Origin: an uncultured Lentisphaeria bacterium
Lineage (GTDB): Bacteria; Verrucomicrobiota; Lentisphaeria; Victivallales; Victivallaceae
Assembly: GCA_949282965.1 (NCBI GenBank)
Contig: CASDQW010000007.1
Location: forward strand, 1-64,000
Direction of reading: 5' to 3'
Length of the DNA stretch: 64,000 bases
In this document: positions 1 through 8,375 of the stretch, in pieces
How the letters are laid out: each line of letters starts with the position of its first letter
How positions within the stretch are numbered: the stretch's first letter is position 1
Made by a program: the position numbers and the translations under genes
Notes under the pieces: generated by a model
Told to the model about the DNA's origin: nothing
Databases searched by the model: none
The model's input: only the letters and a program-made list of their open reading frames with translations

Positions 1-115
1 GGCGCGGCTGCGCGGTACCGGGCGGCCGGTGTCGGAAGGCGTCCGTCAGTCCGGGACAGAATGGCAATGGCAGAGTGTCCCCGGGGAAAGCCGGGAAATA
101 CGCATTCGAAAATAA
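1..115 (+). CDS. C-terminal end of an upstream protein (partial)
   Basis: The second frame is open from the window edge to a TAA at 113-115 and encodes about 37 residues ending in TEWQWQSVPGESREIRIRK. The stop lies 9 bp before the next gene, and the ribosome site AAGGAG of that gene overlaps this end, as expected inside an operon. The aromatic, alternating pattern looks like the last strands of a beta-rich domain, as in secreted glycan enzymes, but too little is present to name a family. That it is coding is inferred from the frame and spacing only. Confidence 0.45.
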   Translation, partial: ARLRGTGRPVSEGVRQSGTEWQWQSVPGESREIRIRK

Positions 116-124
116 GGAGTCCCG

Positions 125-1366
125 ATGAACGAAGATTATAAGATTCTGCGGGAACTGGCTGCGGCTTACGCCGAAGCCGCCGCCAGTCCCTGCAACGAAG
201 AGCGCCGCATCGGCTGGCGCCGGGTCAACGATCTGGAGCGGCACGTCAAGCCCATGCTCTGGATCAATGAGGAGCCGTGGGAGGAATTGAATACGGACGG
301 TTCGCTGACGCTCCGGTGTCGGGATCCCTATCTGCGGCAGGTGGAGGAGGAACTGCGCCGGACGCTGTACCGGTGGCGGCATTTTCCGGGGGATTTGATC
401 GTAGATGGGGTGATCGGGGTGACGCCGGTGACCAATTATGATGAATTCTGCGGCATGAGCATTCAGGAACAGACGATCGCGCACGATCCGCGCGGAGGAA
501 TCGTTTCCCATCACTACGACACCCAGTTCCATACGCTCGACGACGTGGAAAAGATCCGGATGATCACCATCCGGTATGACCGGGAAGAGACGGAACGCCG
601 CCTGCGGCTGCTGCGGGAGGCTGTCGGCGATATTGTACCGGTGGAACTGCGCAAATACGGGTTTCTGCATTTTTCCCCCTGGGACAAGATCGCCATGTGG
701 TACAATCCGATGGAGCTGCTGATGGACCTGGTGCTCAAGAGCGACCTGATGCACGCGCTCGTCGGGCGTTATACGGCGGCCATGCTGCATCAGCTGGACC
801 AGCTGGATGCGTTGAACCTGCTGGGGCGGACCGACAACAACCAGCGGATCGGGTCCGGCGGGCTGGGGTTCGTCAGCGATCTTCCCGGACGGGATTATGA
901 TCCGGAGCATATTCATCCGATCAATCAGTGGGGGAATGCCATGCCCCAGATTTTCAGTGATGTGTCGCCGGAAATGCATGAGGAGTTCGCCCTGCAGTAC
1001 GACCGGCGGTGGCTGGAACGGTTCGGGCTGAGTTACTACGGGTGCTGCGAGCCGCTGCATCAGAAGCTCGGTATTTTGAAGTCGGTCCGGAATTTGCGGA
1101 AAATTTCCGTCAGCCCCTGGGCCGATCTGGAAAAAATGGTCGAGGGCACGCAGGGCAGCTATGTGCTTTCCGTCAAGCCGTCGCCGGCGTTTCTGGCGGA
1201 AGACCGCTGGCGTCCGGAACAGGTCCGGCAGGACATCCGGCGCAAACTTGAGATGATCGGCGACCTGCCCTGTGAGTTCATTCTCAAGGACATCAGCACC
1301 TGCCGGGAACAGCCGGAACGGATTACCGAATATTTGCAGATCATCCGCGAGGAGGTGGAAAAATGA
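125..1366 (+). CDS. Uroporphyrinogen decarboxylase (URO-D)-like protein
   Basis: The 413-residue product resembles the divergent URO-D superfamily proteins that are abundant in Lentisphaerota and related sugar-degrading bacteria, not the haem enzyme itself. The C-terminal half has the barrel-like pattern of that family, with a region around residues 300-320 containing YYGCCEPLHQK and a final segment (SVKPSPAFLAED) seen in URO-D-like methyltransferase-type proteins. The start is supported by AAGGAG 7 bp upstream. The stop overlaps the next start by 4 bases (ATGA). Its neighbours (DUF1961, SGNH esterase, Gfo/Idh oxidoreductase) suggest a role in carbohydrate or methylated-compound metabolism. 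The reaction is unknown; true haem synthesis is unlikely from context. Confidence 0.75.
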   Translation: MNEDYKILRELAAAYAEAAASPCNEERRIGWRRVNDLERHVKPMLWINEEPWEELNTDGSLTLRCRDPYLRQVEEELRRTLYRWRHFPGDLIVDGVIGVTPVTNYDEFCGMSIQEQTIAHDPRGGIVSHHYDTQFHTLDDVEKIRMITIRYDREETERRLRLLREAVGDIVPVELRKYGFLHFSPWDKIAMWYNPMELLMDLVLKSDLMHALVGRYTAAMLHQLDQLDALNLLGRTDNNQRIGSGGLGFVSDLPGRDYDPEHIHPINQWGNAMPQIFSDVSPEMHEEFALQYDRRWLERFGLSYYGCCEPLHQKLGILKSVRNLRKISVSPWADLEKMVEGTQGSYVLSVKPSPAFLAEDRWRPEQVRQDIRRKLEMIGDLPCEFILKDISTCREQPERITEYLQIIREEVEK

Positions 1367-2205
1367 TGATGGCGACCACACTTTTGAGCATGGGATTGAT
1401 GTTGGCGGCGGCTGCGGCGGATTCTGCCGCGCCCGCGCCGCTTCTCTCCATGGAAGAATTGAAGGCCTACCGGAAGGAACACCTGCGTACATTGTCCACT
1501 GTTAACGCCCAGGGAGAGCGGGAGTGGGCGAAAACGGATCCGCTGCCGCCTTTGCCGGAGCGTTCGGACCGGGTGCTGTATGCGGACAAGTTCACTTCGC
1601 TGAAGAACTGGCATCACGAGGGGACGGGGCGTCTGACGCTGGAGCCCGGGGGGATTCTCCAGCTTAACTGTATCGGATCCAGGCAGGGGGCGGCGGGCTG
1701 CATGGCGTTCTGCCGGACCGATTTCCCGGACAATATCTGCATCGAATATGAATTTCAGGCGTTGACGACCCGGGGGCTGCTGATTACGTTCATTGCCGCG
1801 GCCGGGCGGCGCGGAGAGGATATGATCCTGGACCTGCCGCCGCGCAGCGGGGTTTTCCCGGACTACATCTACAGCGAATATCTGCGCTGTTATCACCTGA
1901 GTGTCAGCCGTTACGACGATGACGGCGTGCATACCGGCACGAGCAACTGGCGGCGCAACCCCGGATTTTTCCTGATGGCCGGGCAGGAGGATCTGTGCAG
2001 GAAACCCCGGACCTGGTATCGGATGGCCATTTACAAGAAAGGGCCGCTGCTGTTGTTGACCGTGGACGGCAAACCCGCCGGCGGGTTTCTGGACCCACAG
2101 ACCATCCCGGAAGAGATTCCCCGGGCCGGGAAGATCGGATTCCGGGCCATCGGCCGCGACGTGGTGATTCAAATCCGCAACCTGAAAGTGACCGCACTGC
2201 AATGA
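1363..2205 (+). CDS. DUF1961 family secreted protein
   Basis: This 280-residue protein starts at the first of two ATGs, placed 7 bp after GGAGG, followed by a third ATG in frame two codons on. A signal peptide is apparent (a hydrophobic run, then an Ala-rich cleavage region near residue 20-25), so it should be exported. Residues from about 65 to the end match the DUF1961 family: a jelly-roll, concanavalin-like fold with YADKFTSLKNWHHEG at its start and a final strand VVIQIRNLKVTAL. DUF1961 genes usually sit in polysaccharide-use loci, which fits the flanking esterase and oxidoreductase. Whether it binds or cuts a glycan cannot be told from sequence. It is translationally coupled on both sides by ATGA overlaps. 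Confidence 0.8.
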   Translation: MMMATTLLSMGLMLAAAAADSAAPAPLLSMEELKAYRKEHLRTLSTVNAQGEREWAKTDPLPPLPERSDRVLYADKFTSLKNWHHEGTGRLTLEPGGILQLNCIGSRQGAAGCMAFCRTDFPDNICIEYEFQALTTRGLLITFIAAAGRRGEDMILDLPPRSGVFPDYIYSEYLRCYHLSVSRYDDDGVHTGTSNWRRNPGFFLMAGQEDLCRKPRTWYRMAIYKKGPLLLLTVDGKPAGGFLDPQTIPEEIPRAGKIGFRAIGRDVVIQIRNLKVTALQ

Positions 2206-2954
2206 AACGACTGCTGATTTCGGTACTGCTGGCAGGCGTCTCCGCCCTGTCGGCGGCGCCTGCGATCTGGATACTGGGGGATTCCACCACGGCGCGTTAC
2301 AATGGAAAATATCTGCCGCGCGCCGGCTGGGGCGTCGGGCTGGAACAATGGGTCAAACCCGATGTCCGGGTGGAAAATTACGGTCGCGGAGGCCGCAGTA
2401 CCAGAAGTTATCTGGACGAAGGGCATTTTGCGCTGGTGCTGCGGCGCGCCCGGAAAGGGGATTTTGCCTTTATTCAGTTCGGGCACAATGACGGCAAAAA
2501 GGACATTGCCCGGCTCTACGCGCCCGCGGACGGCGCCTATCGCGACAATCTCCGGCTGATGGTGAGCCGGCTTCGGGAAAAGGGGATTCATCCGATCATC
2601 GTCACGCCGGTTTCCCGATGTTCGTTCCGGGACGGGAAGATCTACAATTCGCTGAGCGACTATCCCCAGGCGGCTCGGGCGGTGGCGGCGGAACTGCGGG
2701 TGCCGCTGGTCGACCTGAACGCGATCAGTACGGAGAAACTGGCCGGGATGGGGGAGGAAAAAGCACTCCAACTGTATATGGTTCTGAAGCGCGGCGAACA
2801 CCCCAATTACCCCGATGGTCTGAATGACCGCACGCATTTCCGGGATTCCGGAGCGGTGGTGGTCGCCTCCTGGGTGGTGGTATCCTGCCGGGAACAGAAG
2901 CTGCCGGTCGCGGAACTTTTCCGGGAACCGGGCGCGCCGGCTGAAGCGAAGTGA
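2202..2954 (+). CDS. SGNH/GDSL hydrolase, rhamnogalacturonan acetylesterase type
   Basis: The 250-residue product begins with a signal peptide (MKRLLISVLLAGVSALSAAP) and then the block I motif IWILGDSTTA, which carries the nucleophile Ser. Block III is FIQFGHNDGKKD (Gly and Asn of the oxyanion hole), and block V is DRTHF, giving Asp and His of the triad. This order and length match the rhamnogalacturonan acetylesterase-like SGNH family, which removes acetyl groups from pectin-type glycans outside the cytoplasm. The ATG at 2202 overlaps the stop of the DUF1961 gene. An in-frame upstream extension exists but would overlap that gene by about 200 bp and remove the signal peptide, so it was not used. 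Confidence 0.88.
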   Translation: MKRLLISVLLAGVSALSAAPAIWILGDSTTARYNGKYLPRAGWGVGLEQWVKPDVRVENYGRGGRSTRSYLDEGHFALVLRRARKGDFAFIQFGHNDGKKDIARLYAPADGAYRDNLRLMVSRLREKGIHPIIVTPVSRCSFRDGKIYNSLSDYPQAARAVAAELRVPLVDLNAISTEKLAGMGEEKALQLYMVLKRGEHPNYPDGLNDRTHFRDSGAVVVASWVVVSCREQKLPVAELFREPGAPAEAK

Positions 2955-2968
2955 GGAGACGCAGGACC

Positions 2969-4081
2969 ATGAAGCCAATATTGAAAGCAGCTGTGGTCGG
3001 CCTGGGACGCATTGCCTGGAGCGACCACCTGCCGGGAATTCTCGAACATCCCGGGTTTCAGCTCGCGGCGATCGTCGATCCCATCCCCGCCAGGTGCGCC
3101 GAAACCCGGCAACGGTTCGGAGCCTGTCCGTCGTTTGACGATCTGGAGACCATGCTTCGGAACGTGCGGCCGGACGTGACCGTGATTGCCTCGCCGACCT
3201 GGCTTCATGCCGCCCAGACGCTGACGGCATTGGAATACGGAAGCCATGTCTTCTGCGACAAACCGGCCGGTCTGCATGCGGAGGAGGTGAGATCCATGTT
3301 TCGGCGGGCCGGGCAATGCCGGAGAAAGCTGATGATTTACCAGCCGCGCCGTTATTTTCCCGAAGCGCTGGCCATTCGCCGGTTGACGGCCTCGGGGAAA
3401 CTGGGACCATGGTATGGCTTGAAGTTTCAGATCGACAACTATGTCCGGCGCAGCGACTGGCAGGCTCTGCGCCGCAGCGGCGGCGGCATGCTGCTCAATT
3501 ACGGGGCGCATTATCTGGATCTGATGCAGAATCTGGCGGGAGCGCCGCTGGTTCGCGCGGAGTGTTTTGCGGACCGCATTCTCTCCCTGGGGGACGCCGA
3601 CGATGTGGTGCTGATCACGGGACGGACCCGGAACGGACTGTTGCTGCAGCTGCAGATCAACCAGGCGGCGGCGATCTCCGGGCCCGCCTGGCAGGTATTC
3701 GGGCGCTCCGGTGCTGCGGTCAGTCATGACGGCAGACACTGGCGGCTGCGTTATTGCGACTATGAGCGGCTCGCCGAAGTCCGGCTGGAAGAGGGCGGTG
3801 CCGCGGCCGGTCGCCGTTACCCTGAGGATGAGATTGCATGGTGCGAAGAATCCTTCGATCTGGGGAACTCTTACCCGAAGGCGTATCAGGTGTTTTACCG
3901 GAATTTGTACGAATGGATGACGGCGGATGCCGCGCCGCTGGTCAGTGCCGCGGAAAGCGTGGCGCTGGCGGAGCTGCTGGACGCCTGCCGTACCGGGCAT
4001 TATCCGCCGACGCCAATGTCGTCGGAATCGCTACGTCCAAACACGGGAAAAACTCTCGGAAGGGCGGCAGTGTCCTGTTGA
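2969..4081 (+). CDS. Gfo/Idh/MocA family oxidoreductase
   Basis: This 370-residue cytoplasmic enzyme has an N-terminal Rossmann motif (AAVVGLGRIAW), a region equivalent to the family EKP motif (CDKPAGLHAEEV, with Asp for Glu), and the C-terminal alpha/beta domain with GGGMLLNYGAHYLDL, where the conserved His lies. These enzymes oxidise or reduce sugars and inositols with NAD(P). The start at 2969 is preferred over a GTG six codons earlier because GAGGAG sits 10 bp before the ATG. It is the last gene of the sugar-related operon. The substrate cannot be read from sequence. Confidence 0.88.
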   Translation: MKPILKAAVVGLGRIAWSDHLPGILEHPGFQLAAIVDPIPARCAETRQRFGACPSFDDLETMLRNVRPDVTVIASPTWLHAAQTLTALEYGSHVFCDKPAGLHAEEVRSMFRRAGQCRRKLMIYQPRRYFPEALAIRRLTASGKLGPWYGLKFQIDNYVRRSDWQALRRSGGGMLLNYGAHYLDLMQNLAGAPLVRAECFADRILSLGDADDVVLITGRTRNGLLLQLQINQAAAISGPAWQVFGRSGAAVSHDGRHWRLRYCDYERLAEVRLEEGGAAAGRRYPEDEIAWCEESFDLGNSYPKAYQVFYRNLYEWMTADAAPLVSAAESVALAELLDACRTGHYPPTPMSSESLRPNTGKTLGRAAVSC

Positions 4082-4118
4082 AAACAAAGGCTGTGGAAAC
4101 GTTCCGGGAACGATTATT

Positions 4119-5588
4119 TCAGCGGCGGAAGCGGCAGATCTGTTCCCGGTCGGAAAAGGGATGCCGCACACCGTTGATTTCCTGATAGGTTTCGTGGCCT
4201 TTTCCGGCGATCAGGACGACATCTCCGGCGCGTGCCTCCTGACAGGCCCGGGCAATGGCTTTCGCCCGGTCCGGTTCGATTACGCAGTCGGTGCCGGCGG
4301 GGATTCCTGTCCGGATATCGGCGATGATCGCTTCCGGGATTTCGGTGCGGGGATTGTCGCTGGTGACGATCAGGCGGTCGGCGTATTCCGCGGCCACCCG
4401 CCCCATGCGGGGGCGTTTGGTCCGGTCCCGGTCGCCGCCGCAGCCGAATACCGTCGTCAACCGGCCGGCAGTCAGCGGACGCAAGGTGGTCAGCACCTGC
4501 TTGAGCGCGTCGTCGGTATGGGCATAATCGACGAACACCGTGGCGCCGGAGGGCAACCGGATCGGTTCCAGGCGTCCGGGGACCGGGCGGGTTTCCGGCA
4601 GGAGCGTCAGCAGCGCGTCCCAATCTCCGCCCACGCAGGCGGCGGCCAGCAGTGCCCCCAGCAGGTTGTGCAGATTGTGTTCCCCGCACAGGGGGGTGTG
4701 CAGGCGGTATTCGCGTTCACTGCGGCGAATGATGAAATCGGATCCGGCGGCGCTCAGCCGGATATCGGTCAGGCGGAAGTCCGCATCCGGATTTTTGCCG
4801 AAGGTGACGATTTTGCGACCTCCCATCTCCGCAGCCAGGACGGCGCCGAAGGGGTCGTCGAGATTGAGCACCGCGGTACCTTCCGGAGCGAGCAGTTCCA
4901 GAAACAGCCTTTTCTTGGCCGCGAAATAGGCTTCCATGGTTTTGTGATAGTCCAGGTGGTCGCCGGTCAGGTTGGTGAAGACCGCCGCCTGAAACCGCAC
5001 CCCGTCCGTGCGGTGCTGGTCCAGGGCGTGGCTGGAGAGCTCCATGGCGGCGAAATCGCCGCCTTCCGCCGCCGTGCGCGCCAGCAGCGGGAAGAACTCT
5101 TCCGGTCCCGGCGTCGTTCGCCCGGCCGGAAACACCGTCTCCGGCGTCCGGTATTCCACCGTGGAAATCAGGCCGCCGCGCCGACCGGAACGGCGCAACA
5201 GGTCTTCAATCAGGTAGGCGGAGGTGGTTTTGCCATTGGTTCCGGTCACGCCGATCAGCTGCAATGGTTCGTCGGGTCGGTGATGGAATTCCCGTACCGC
5301 CAGGGACAGCGCTTCACGGATGCGGTTTTCCGGCACTCTCAGACCGGAAACGCCCGGCGGCAGCGCGGTTCCCGGACGGGAATAAAGAACGGCGACAGCC
5401 CCCGCCGCCACTGCCGCCGGAATGAAAGCGTGGGCATCCGTACTGACCCCCGGCAGGGCGACGAACAGGCTGCCGGGAACCACCCGGCGGGAATCGGCCG
5501 TCACCCCGGCGATGGCGGGGTTGTTGACCGGGTGGTCCTCCAGGGTCATGCTCAAAAGCAGTTGCCGGTAATGCTGCCAGTTGTACAT
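4119..5588 (-). CDS. murE: UDP-N-acetylmuramoyl-L-alanyl-D-glutamate-2,6-diaminopimelate ligase
   Basis: This 489-residue Mur ligase adds the third residue of the peptidoglycan stem peptide in the cytoplasm. Visible are the N-terminal UDP-binding domain with VTADSRRVVPGSLFVALPG, the ATP loop VTGTNGKTTSAYLIED, the central SSHALDQHRTDGV segment, FTNLTGDHLDYHKTMEAY, and DNPRTE, the motif read as specificity for meso-diaminopimelate. The ATG at 5588 has GGAGG 7 bp upstream; a longer in-frame start would run into the neighbouring gene. It lies 52 bp downstream of the purF-family gene on the same strand and is not in a mur/fts cluster. Only the product family is certain; co-transcription with purF is inferred. 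Confidence 0.96.
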   Translation of the reverse strand: MYNWQHYRQLLLSMTLEDHPVNNPAIAGVTADSRRVVPGSLFVALPGVSTDAHAFIPAAVAAGAVAVLYSRPGTALPPGVSGLRVPENRIREALSLAVREFHHRPDEPLQLIGVTGTNGKTTSAYLIEDLLRRSGRRGGLISTVEYRTPETVFPAGRTTPGPEEFFPLLARTAAEGGDFAAMELSSHALDQHRTDGVRFQAAVFTNLTGDHLDYHKTMEAYFAAKKRLFLELLAPEGTAVLNLDDPFGAVLAAEMGGRKIVTFGKNPDADFRLTDIRLSAAGSDFIIRRSEREYRLHTPLCGEHNLHNLLGALLAAACVGGDWDALLTLLPETRPVPGRLEPIRLPSGATVFVDYAHTDDALKQVLTTLRPLTAGRLTTVFGCGGDRDRTKRPRMGRVAAEYADRLIVTSDNPRTEIPEAIIADIRTGIPAGTDCVIEPDRAKAIARACQEARAGDVVLIAGKGHETYQEINGVRHPFSDREQICRFRR

Positions 5589-5640
5589 CGGGCGTCCTCC
5601 GCCGGTTTGCTCCGCTGTCTGTCGGACGAGTGCCGGAACG

Positions 5641-7077
5641 TCAACCGATGGTGGGCGGGACGGATTCCACATCGCGTCCGGTCCAGCAATAGGTACAGAC
5701 CTTTTCCGGCGGCAGACCGATTGCCGCGAGGAGTTTTTCCAGCTGCTGATATTTCAGGGTGGTCAGATGCAGTTCCTTGCGGATGTATTCCACCATGGCG
5801 TTGTATTCGGGGGTGCCGAACGTCATGTAACGGTCAAGGGTTTCCCGGGTGATCTCGCCCTTTTCCAGGTGGGCGATGGCGCGCCGGGCGGCGAGGTCCA
5901 TTTCCGATTTGGACCGGGAGAAGTTCAGAAACGGGCAACCAAACAGAAGCGGCGGACAGGCGGAACGCATATGTACTTCCCGGGCGCCGCGTTCATAAAG
6001 GCGCTTTACCGTGTCCCGCAACTGGGTTCCCCGCACGATGGAGTCGTCGCAGAACAGCAGTTTTTTCCCCTCGATCTGATCTTGTACCGGAATCAGTTTC
6101 ATGCGGGCAACCAGATCGCGCATCTGCTGGTTCTGGGGCATGAAGGAGCGCGGCCAGGTCGGCGTGTATTTGACGAACGCACGCAGATAGGGTTTGCGGG
6201 CGGCGTTGGAATAGCCGATGGCATGGGGAATGCCGGAATCGGGAATGCCGCAGACCGAATCGATTTCCACATCGTCATCAGCGGCGATGGAGGCGCCGTT
6301 CCGGCAGCGGGCGATTTCGGCATTGACGCCTTCATAGGTGGAGGAGGGATATCCGTAGTAGACCCAGAAGAACGCGCACATTTTCATGGTGTCGCCCGGA
6401 GCTTTTTTCTGAACGACGCGATGATTGGTGATATGGACGATTTCGCCGGGGCCGAGTTCGTACTTCTGGTGGTAGTCCAGGTTCGGGAATGCGGTGCTTT
6501 CCATGCTGACGGCCAGCGCCTCGTCTTTTTCCCCGATGATGACCGGAGTGCGCCCGTAGCGGTCGCGCGCGGCGTAGATACTCTCTCCGTGGAGCAGCAG
6601 CATGGAGCAGGAGCCGTCAATCACTCTCTGCGCCAGTTCGATGCCGGCGGCAATGTTGTCCGCGCGGTTGATCAGGGAGGCGACCACCTCCGTGGGGTTG
6701 AGTTCGCCCTCGCTCATTTCCGCAAAGTGAATGTGCCCGCGTTCAAAGGCCTGGTGGGCCAGCTCTTCCAGATTGTTGATCCGGCCGACCGTGACGATCG
6801 AATAAGTGCCGAAACGGGAGGTGATGATCAGGGGCTGATCTTCGTAGTCGCTGATAATGCCGATGCCGCAATTGCCTTTGAAGTCGTCCAGATCCTCGTC
6901 AAATTTGGACCGGAACTGGGCATTGGTGATGTCATGGATCCGTCGGACGATTTTGCCGTCCGGTCCGAGGACCGCCATGCCGCCGCGTTTGGTGCCGAGG
7001 TGTGAATGATAATCGGTCCCGTAAAACAGGTCGCATACGCAATCTTCTTTGGAAACCACGCCGAAAAAACCGCCCAT
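5641..7077 (-). CDS. purF: Amidophosphoribosyltransferase family protein lacking the N-terminal glutaminase Cys
   Basis: The 478-residue product aligns with PurF (glutamine PRPP amidotransferase, first step of purine synthesis). It has the PRPP-binding motif LLFCDDSIVRGTQLRD and cysteines placed like the iron-sulphur ligands of the Bacillus-type enzyme: CGIPDSG, GCPF and C-terminal CTYC. The N-terminus, however, reads MGGFFGVVS where PurF normally has MCG(V/I)FG after processing, so the nucleophilic Cys is absent. As I recall, a homologous clade with the same MGGFFG start occurs in Bacteroidota and is annotated as PurF. GTKRGGMAV replaces the usual QHRGQES region. The start at 7077 has GGGAG upstream and matches that clade. 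It may use ammonia, or have another role. Confidence 0.8.
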   Translation of the reverse strand: MGGFFGVVSKEDCVCDLFYGTDYHSHLGTKRGGMAVLGPDGKIVRRIHDITNAQFRSKFDEDLDDFKGNCGIGIISDYEDQPLIITSRFGTYSIVTVGRINNLEELAHQAFERGHIHFAEMSEGELNPTEVVASLINRADNIAAGIELAQRVIDGSCSMLLLHGESIYAARDRYGRTPVIIGEKDEALAVSMESTAFPNLDYHQKYELGPGEIVHITNHRVVQKKAPGDTMKMCAFFWVYYGYPSSTYEGVNAEIARCRNGASIAADDDVEIDSVCGIPDSGIPHAIGYSNAARKPYLRAFVKYTPTWPRSFMPQNQQMRDLVARMKLIPVQDQIEGKKLLFCDDSIVRGTQLRDTVKRLYERGAREVHMRSACPPLLFGCPFLNFSRSKSEMDLAARRAIAHLEKGEITRETLDRYMTFGTPEYNAMVEYIRKELHLTTLKYQQLEKLLAAIGLPPEKVCTYCWTGRDVESVPPTIG

Positions 7078-7222
7078 GAAAAAGCCACTCCCGTATTGAC
7101 CGTAAGAAGAAATCAGAATAAACCGCCGGTCCCCCCTCCCGTTGCGCCTGACGGCCTCCATACAATAACCTCTTTTCGGGGATTCTGCAAGAAATCCGGC
7201 TTGCTTTTTCCCGTAAAATGTG

Positions 7223-7250
7223 TTAGCGTGAAGAAAATAATCGTTATATT
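7223..7250 (+). promoter_or_regulatory. Possible sigma-70 promoter for the BtuF-like gene
   Basis: TTAGCG (7223-7228) and TATATT (7245-7250) are separated by 16 bp, about 57 bp before the start codon. The -35 box is weak. No cobalamin riboswitch box was seen in the leader. Confidence 0.35.
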
Positions 7251-7307
7251 TCGAGCGGATCCAGGCTTCCGGCGGTGAGTGGTTGCCGGAAATGCGGGAG
7301 GCGGGCT

Positions 7308-8180
7308 ATGAAAAAAAGCATCTGGGTGCTGTTGCTGCTGGGAATTTTACAGGGCGGGGTATCCGCGGCGGAGGTCGCCGCTGCTCCGGTGCGCGTGATA
7401 TCGCTTTCGCCGGCCCTGACCGAGCTGATCTGCCATCTCGGCGGAGAGTCGCTGCTGGTGGCCCGGAGCCGGGCGTGCGATCGGCCGGCCTCTGTAACGG
7501 CGCTGCCGGTGGCGGGGGATTTCGGCGTGCCGGAGTTGGAGCGGGTGGTGGCGGTGCGCCCGGATGTGCTGGTGGTCGATACGCTGCAGACGGAGACGGT
7601 CAGGGCGACGCTGGAGGATCTTGGCGTGGCGGTGATGGTGCTGCCGCTGCGGAATTTTGCCGAATATCGTGGTGCGGTTACGGCACTGGGACGGCGCCTG
7701 GGGTTGCAGGCGGCGGCGACGCGGGAACTGGAGCGGCTGGAGCGTACCCTGGAGGAATACCGGCAACTGCCTGTTTCCGGACGGCCCCGGGTGTGGTTTC
7801 TGGCGTGGCATGATCCGTGGATGACCCCGGGGAAGCGGGCATTCATGACGGAAATGGTGGCGCTGGCGGGGGGACGGAGCATCGGGTCGGACCGGGACTG
7901 CGAATATTTCGCCTGTTCCGTCGAATGGGTGTTGCAGCAGCAGCCGGAAGTGATTATTTATCCGGGAGCCGGCGGCGGGCGGACGGAATTTGCCATGCCG
8001 CAGTGGTGGAAGCTGTTGCCGGCGGTTCGGAATGGTCGCTTTTTCCGGCCGGAGGATGAGGCGCTGTTTTTCCGGCTTTCCCCGCGCTTTCCGGAGACGC
8101 TGCGCCTGTTGCGACAATGGCTTCAGCCTTCGGAAAAAGAGCAGCCCGGTCATCCTCAGGACGTCCGGGCTGCCGCTTGA
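7308..8180 (+). CDS. Periplasmic helical-backbone metal/cobalamin-binding protein (BtuF/FepB-like)
   Basis: The 290-residue protein starts with a signal peptide (MKKSIWVLLLLGILQGGVSA) and then RVISLSPALTELICHLGG, the typical opening of class III ABC binding proteins for cobalamin, haem or siderophores. A second lobe follows the helical backbone, with a Trp-rich segment (VWFLAWHDPWMTPGKRAFM) also typical of BtuF-like proteins. The ATG at 7308 is preferred over an upstream in-frame GTG because GGGAGG lies 7 bp before it. No permease or ATPase gene is adjacent, so its transporter must be elsewhere. The ligand is not determined. Its last codons overlap the terminator of the convergent small gene. 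Confidence 0.85.
   Translation: MKKSIWVLLLLGILQGGVSAAEVAAAPVRVISLSPALTELICHLGGESLLVARSRACDRPASVTALPVAGDFGVPELERVVAVRPDVLVVDTLQTETVRATLEDLGVAVMVLPLRNFAEYRGAVTALGRRLGLQAAATRELERLERTLEEYRQLPVSGRPRVWFLAWHDPWMTPGKRAFMTEMVALAGGRSIGSDRDCEYFACSVEWVLQQQPEVIIYPGAGGGRTEFAMPQWWKLLPAVRNGRFFRPEDEALFFRLSPRFPETLRLLRQWLQPSEKEQPGHPQDVRAAA
8132..8173 (-). terminator. Rho-independent terminator of the small gene, inside the convergent CDS
   Basis: A perfect 9-bp stem, GCAGCCCGG (8141-8149) with CCGGGCTGC (8165-8173), is followed on the minus strand by a T-rich run (TCTTTTTCC). It lies 26 bp past the stop of the minus-strand 58-residue gene and within the last codons of the BtuF-like gene. Confidence 0.65.
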
Positions 8181-8198
8181 AATCAGGGGAAGCAGGAT

Positions 8199-8375
8199 TT
8201 ATTTCTTCGCCTTTTCCCAATCTTCCTTGCTGACGAAGGCAGTCAGGCTGCGACCATCTTTCGTTTTGGCCTTGAAGGCATACCGCTTGCGGGTGCCGGT
8301 TCCGTAGGTGACGAAATCGGAAACTTCGGCGGTGACTTTGGCTTTGGCCTTGACATCATAGAACGAATGTTTCAT
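8199..8375 (-). CDS. Small basic hypothetical protein, 58 residues
   Basis: This 58-residue frame starts MKHSFYDVKAKAKV, is followed by a GTGTRKRYAFKAKTKDGR segment and ends SKEDWEKAKK. Composition is Lys/Ala-rich with alternating beta-type residues, suggesting a small cytoplasmic beta-rich, perhaps nucleic-acid-binding, protein; this is a guess from composition. AAGGAAGAAGG precedes the ATG by a few bases, a near-consensus promoter lies at 8422-8449 and a terminator follows, so the gene is well supported as an independent unit. I do not recognise the family. Confidence 0.75.
   Translation of the reverse strand: MKHSFYDVKAKAKVTAEVSDFVTYGTGTRKRYAFKAKTKDGRSLTAFVSKEDWEKAKK

Noticed and set aside
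3927-5852. Long open frame on the plus strand opposite murE (641 codons)
   Set aside because: It is antisense to a complete murE with all motifs; high GC makes long empty frames common here.
7162-7307. Possible cobalamin riboswitch before the BtuF-like gene
   Set aside because: The region is only about 145 bp and shows no B12-box or matching stems.
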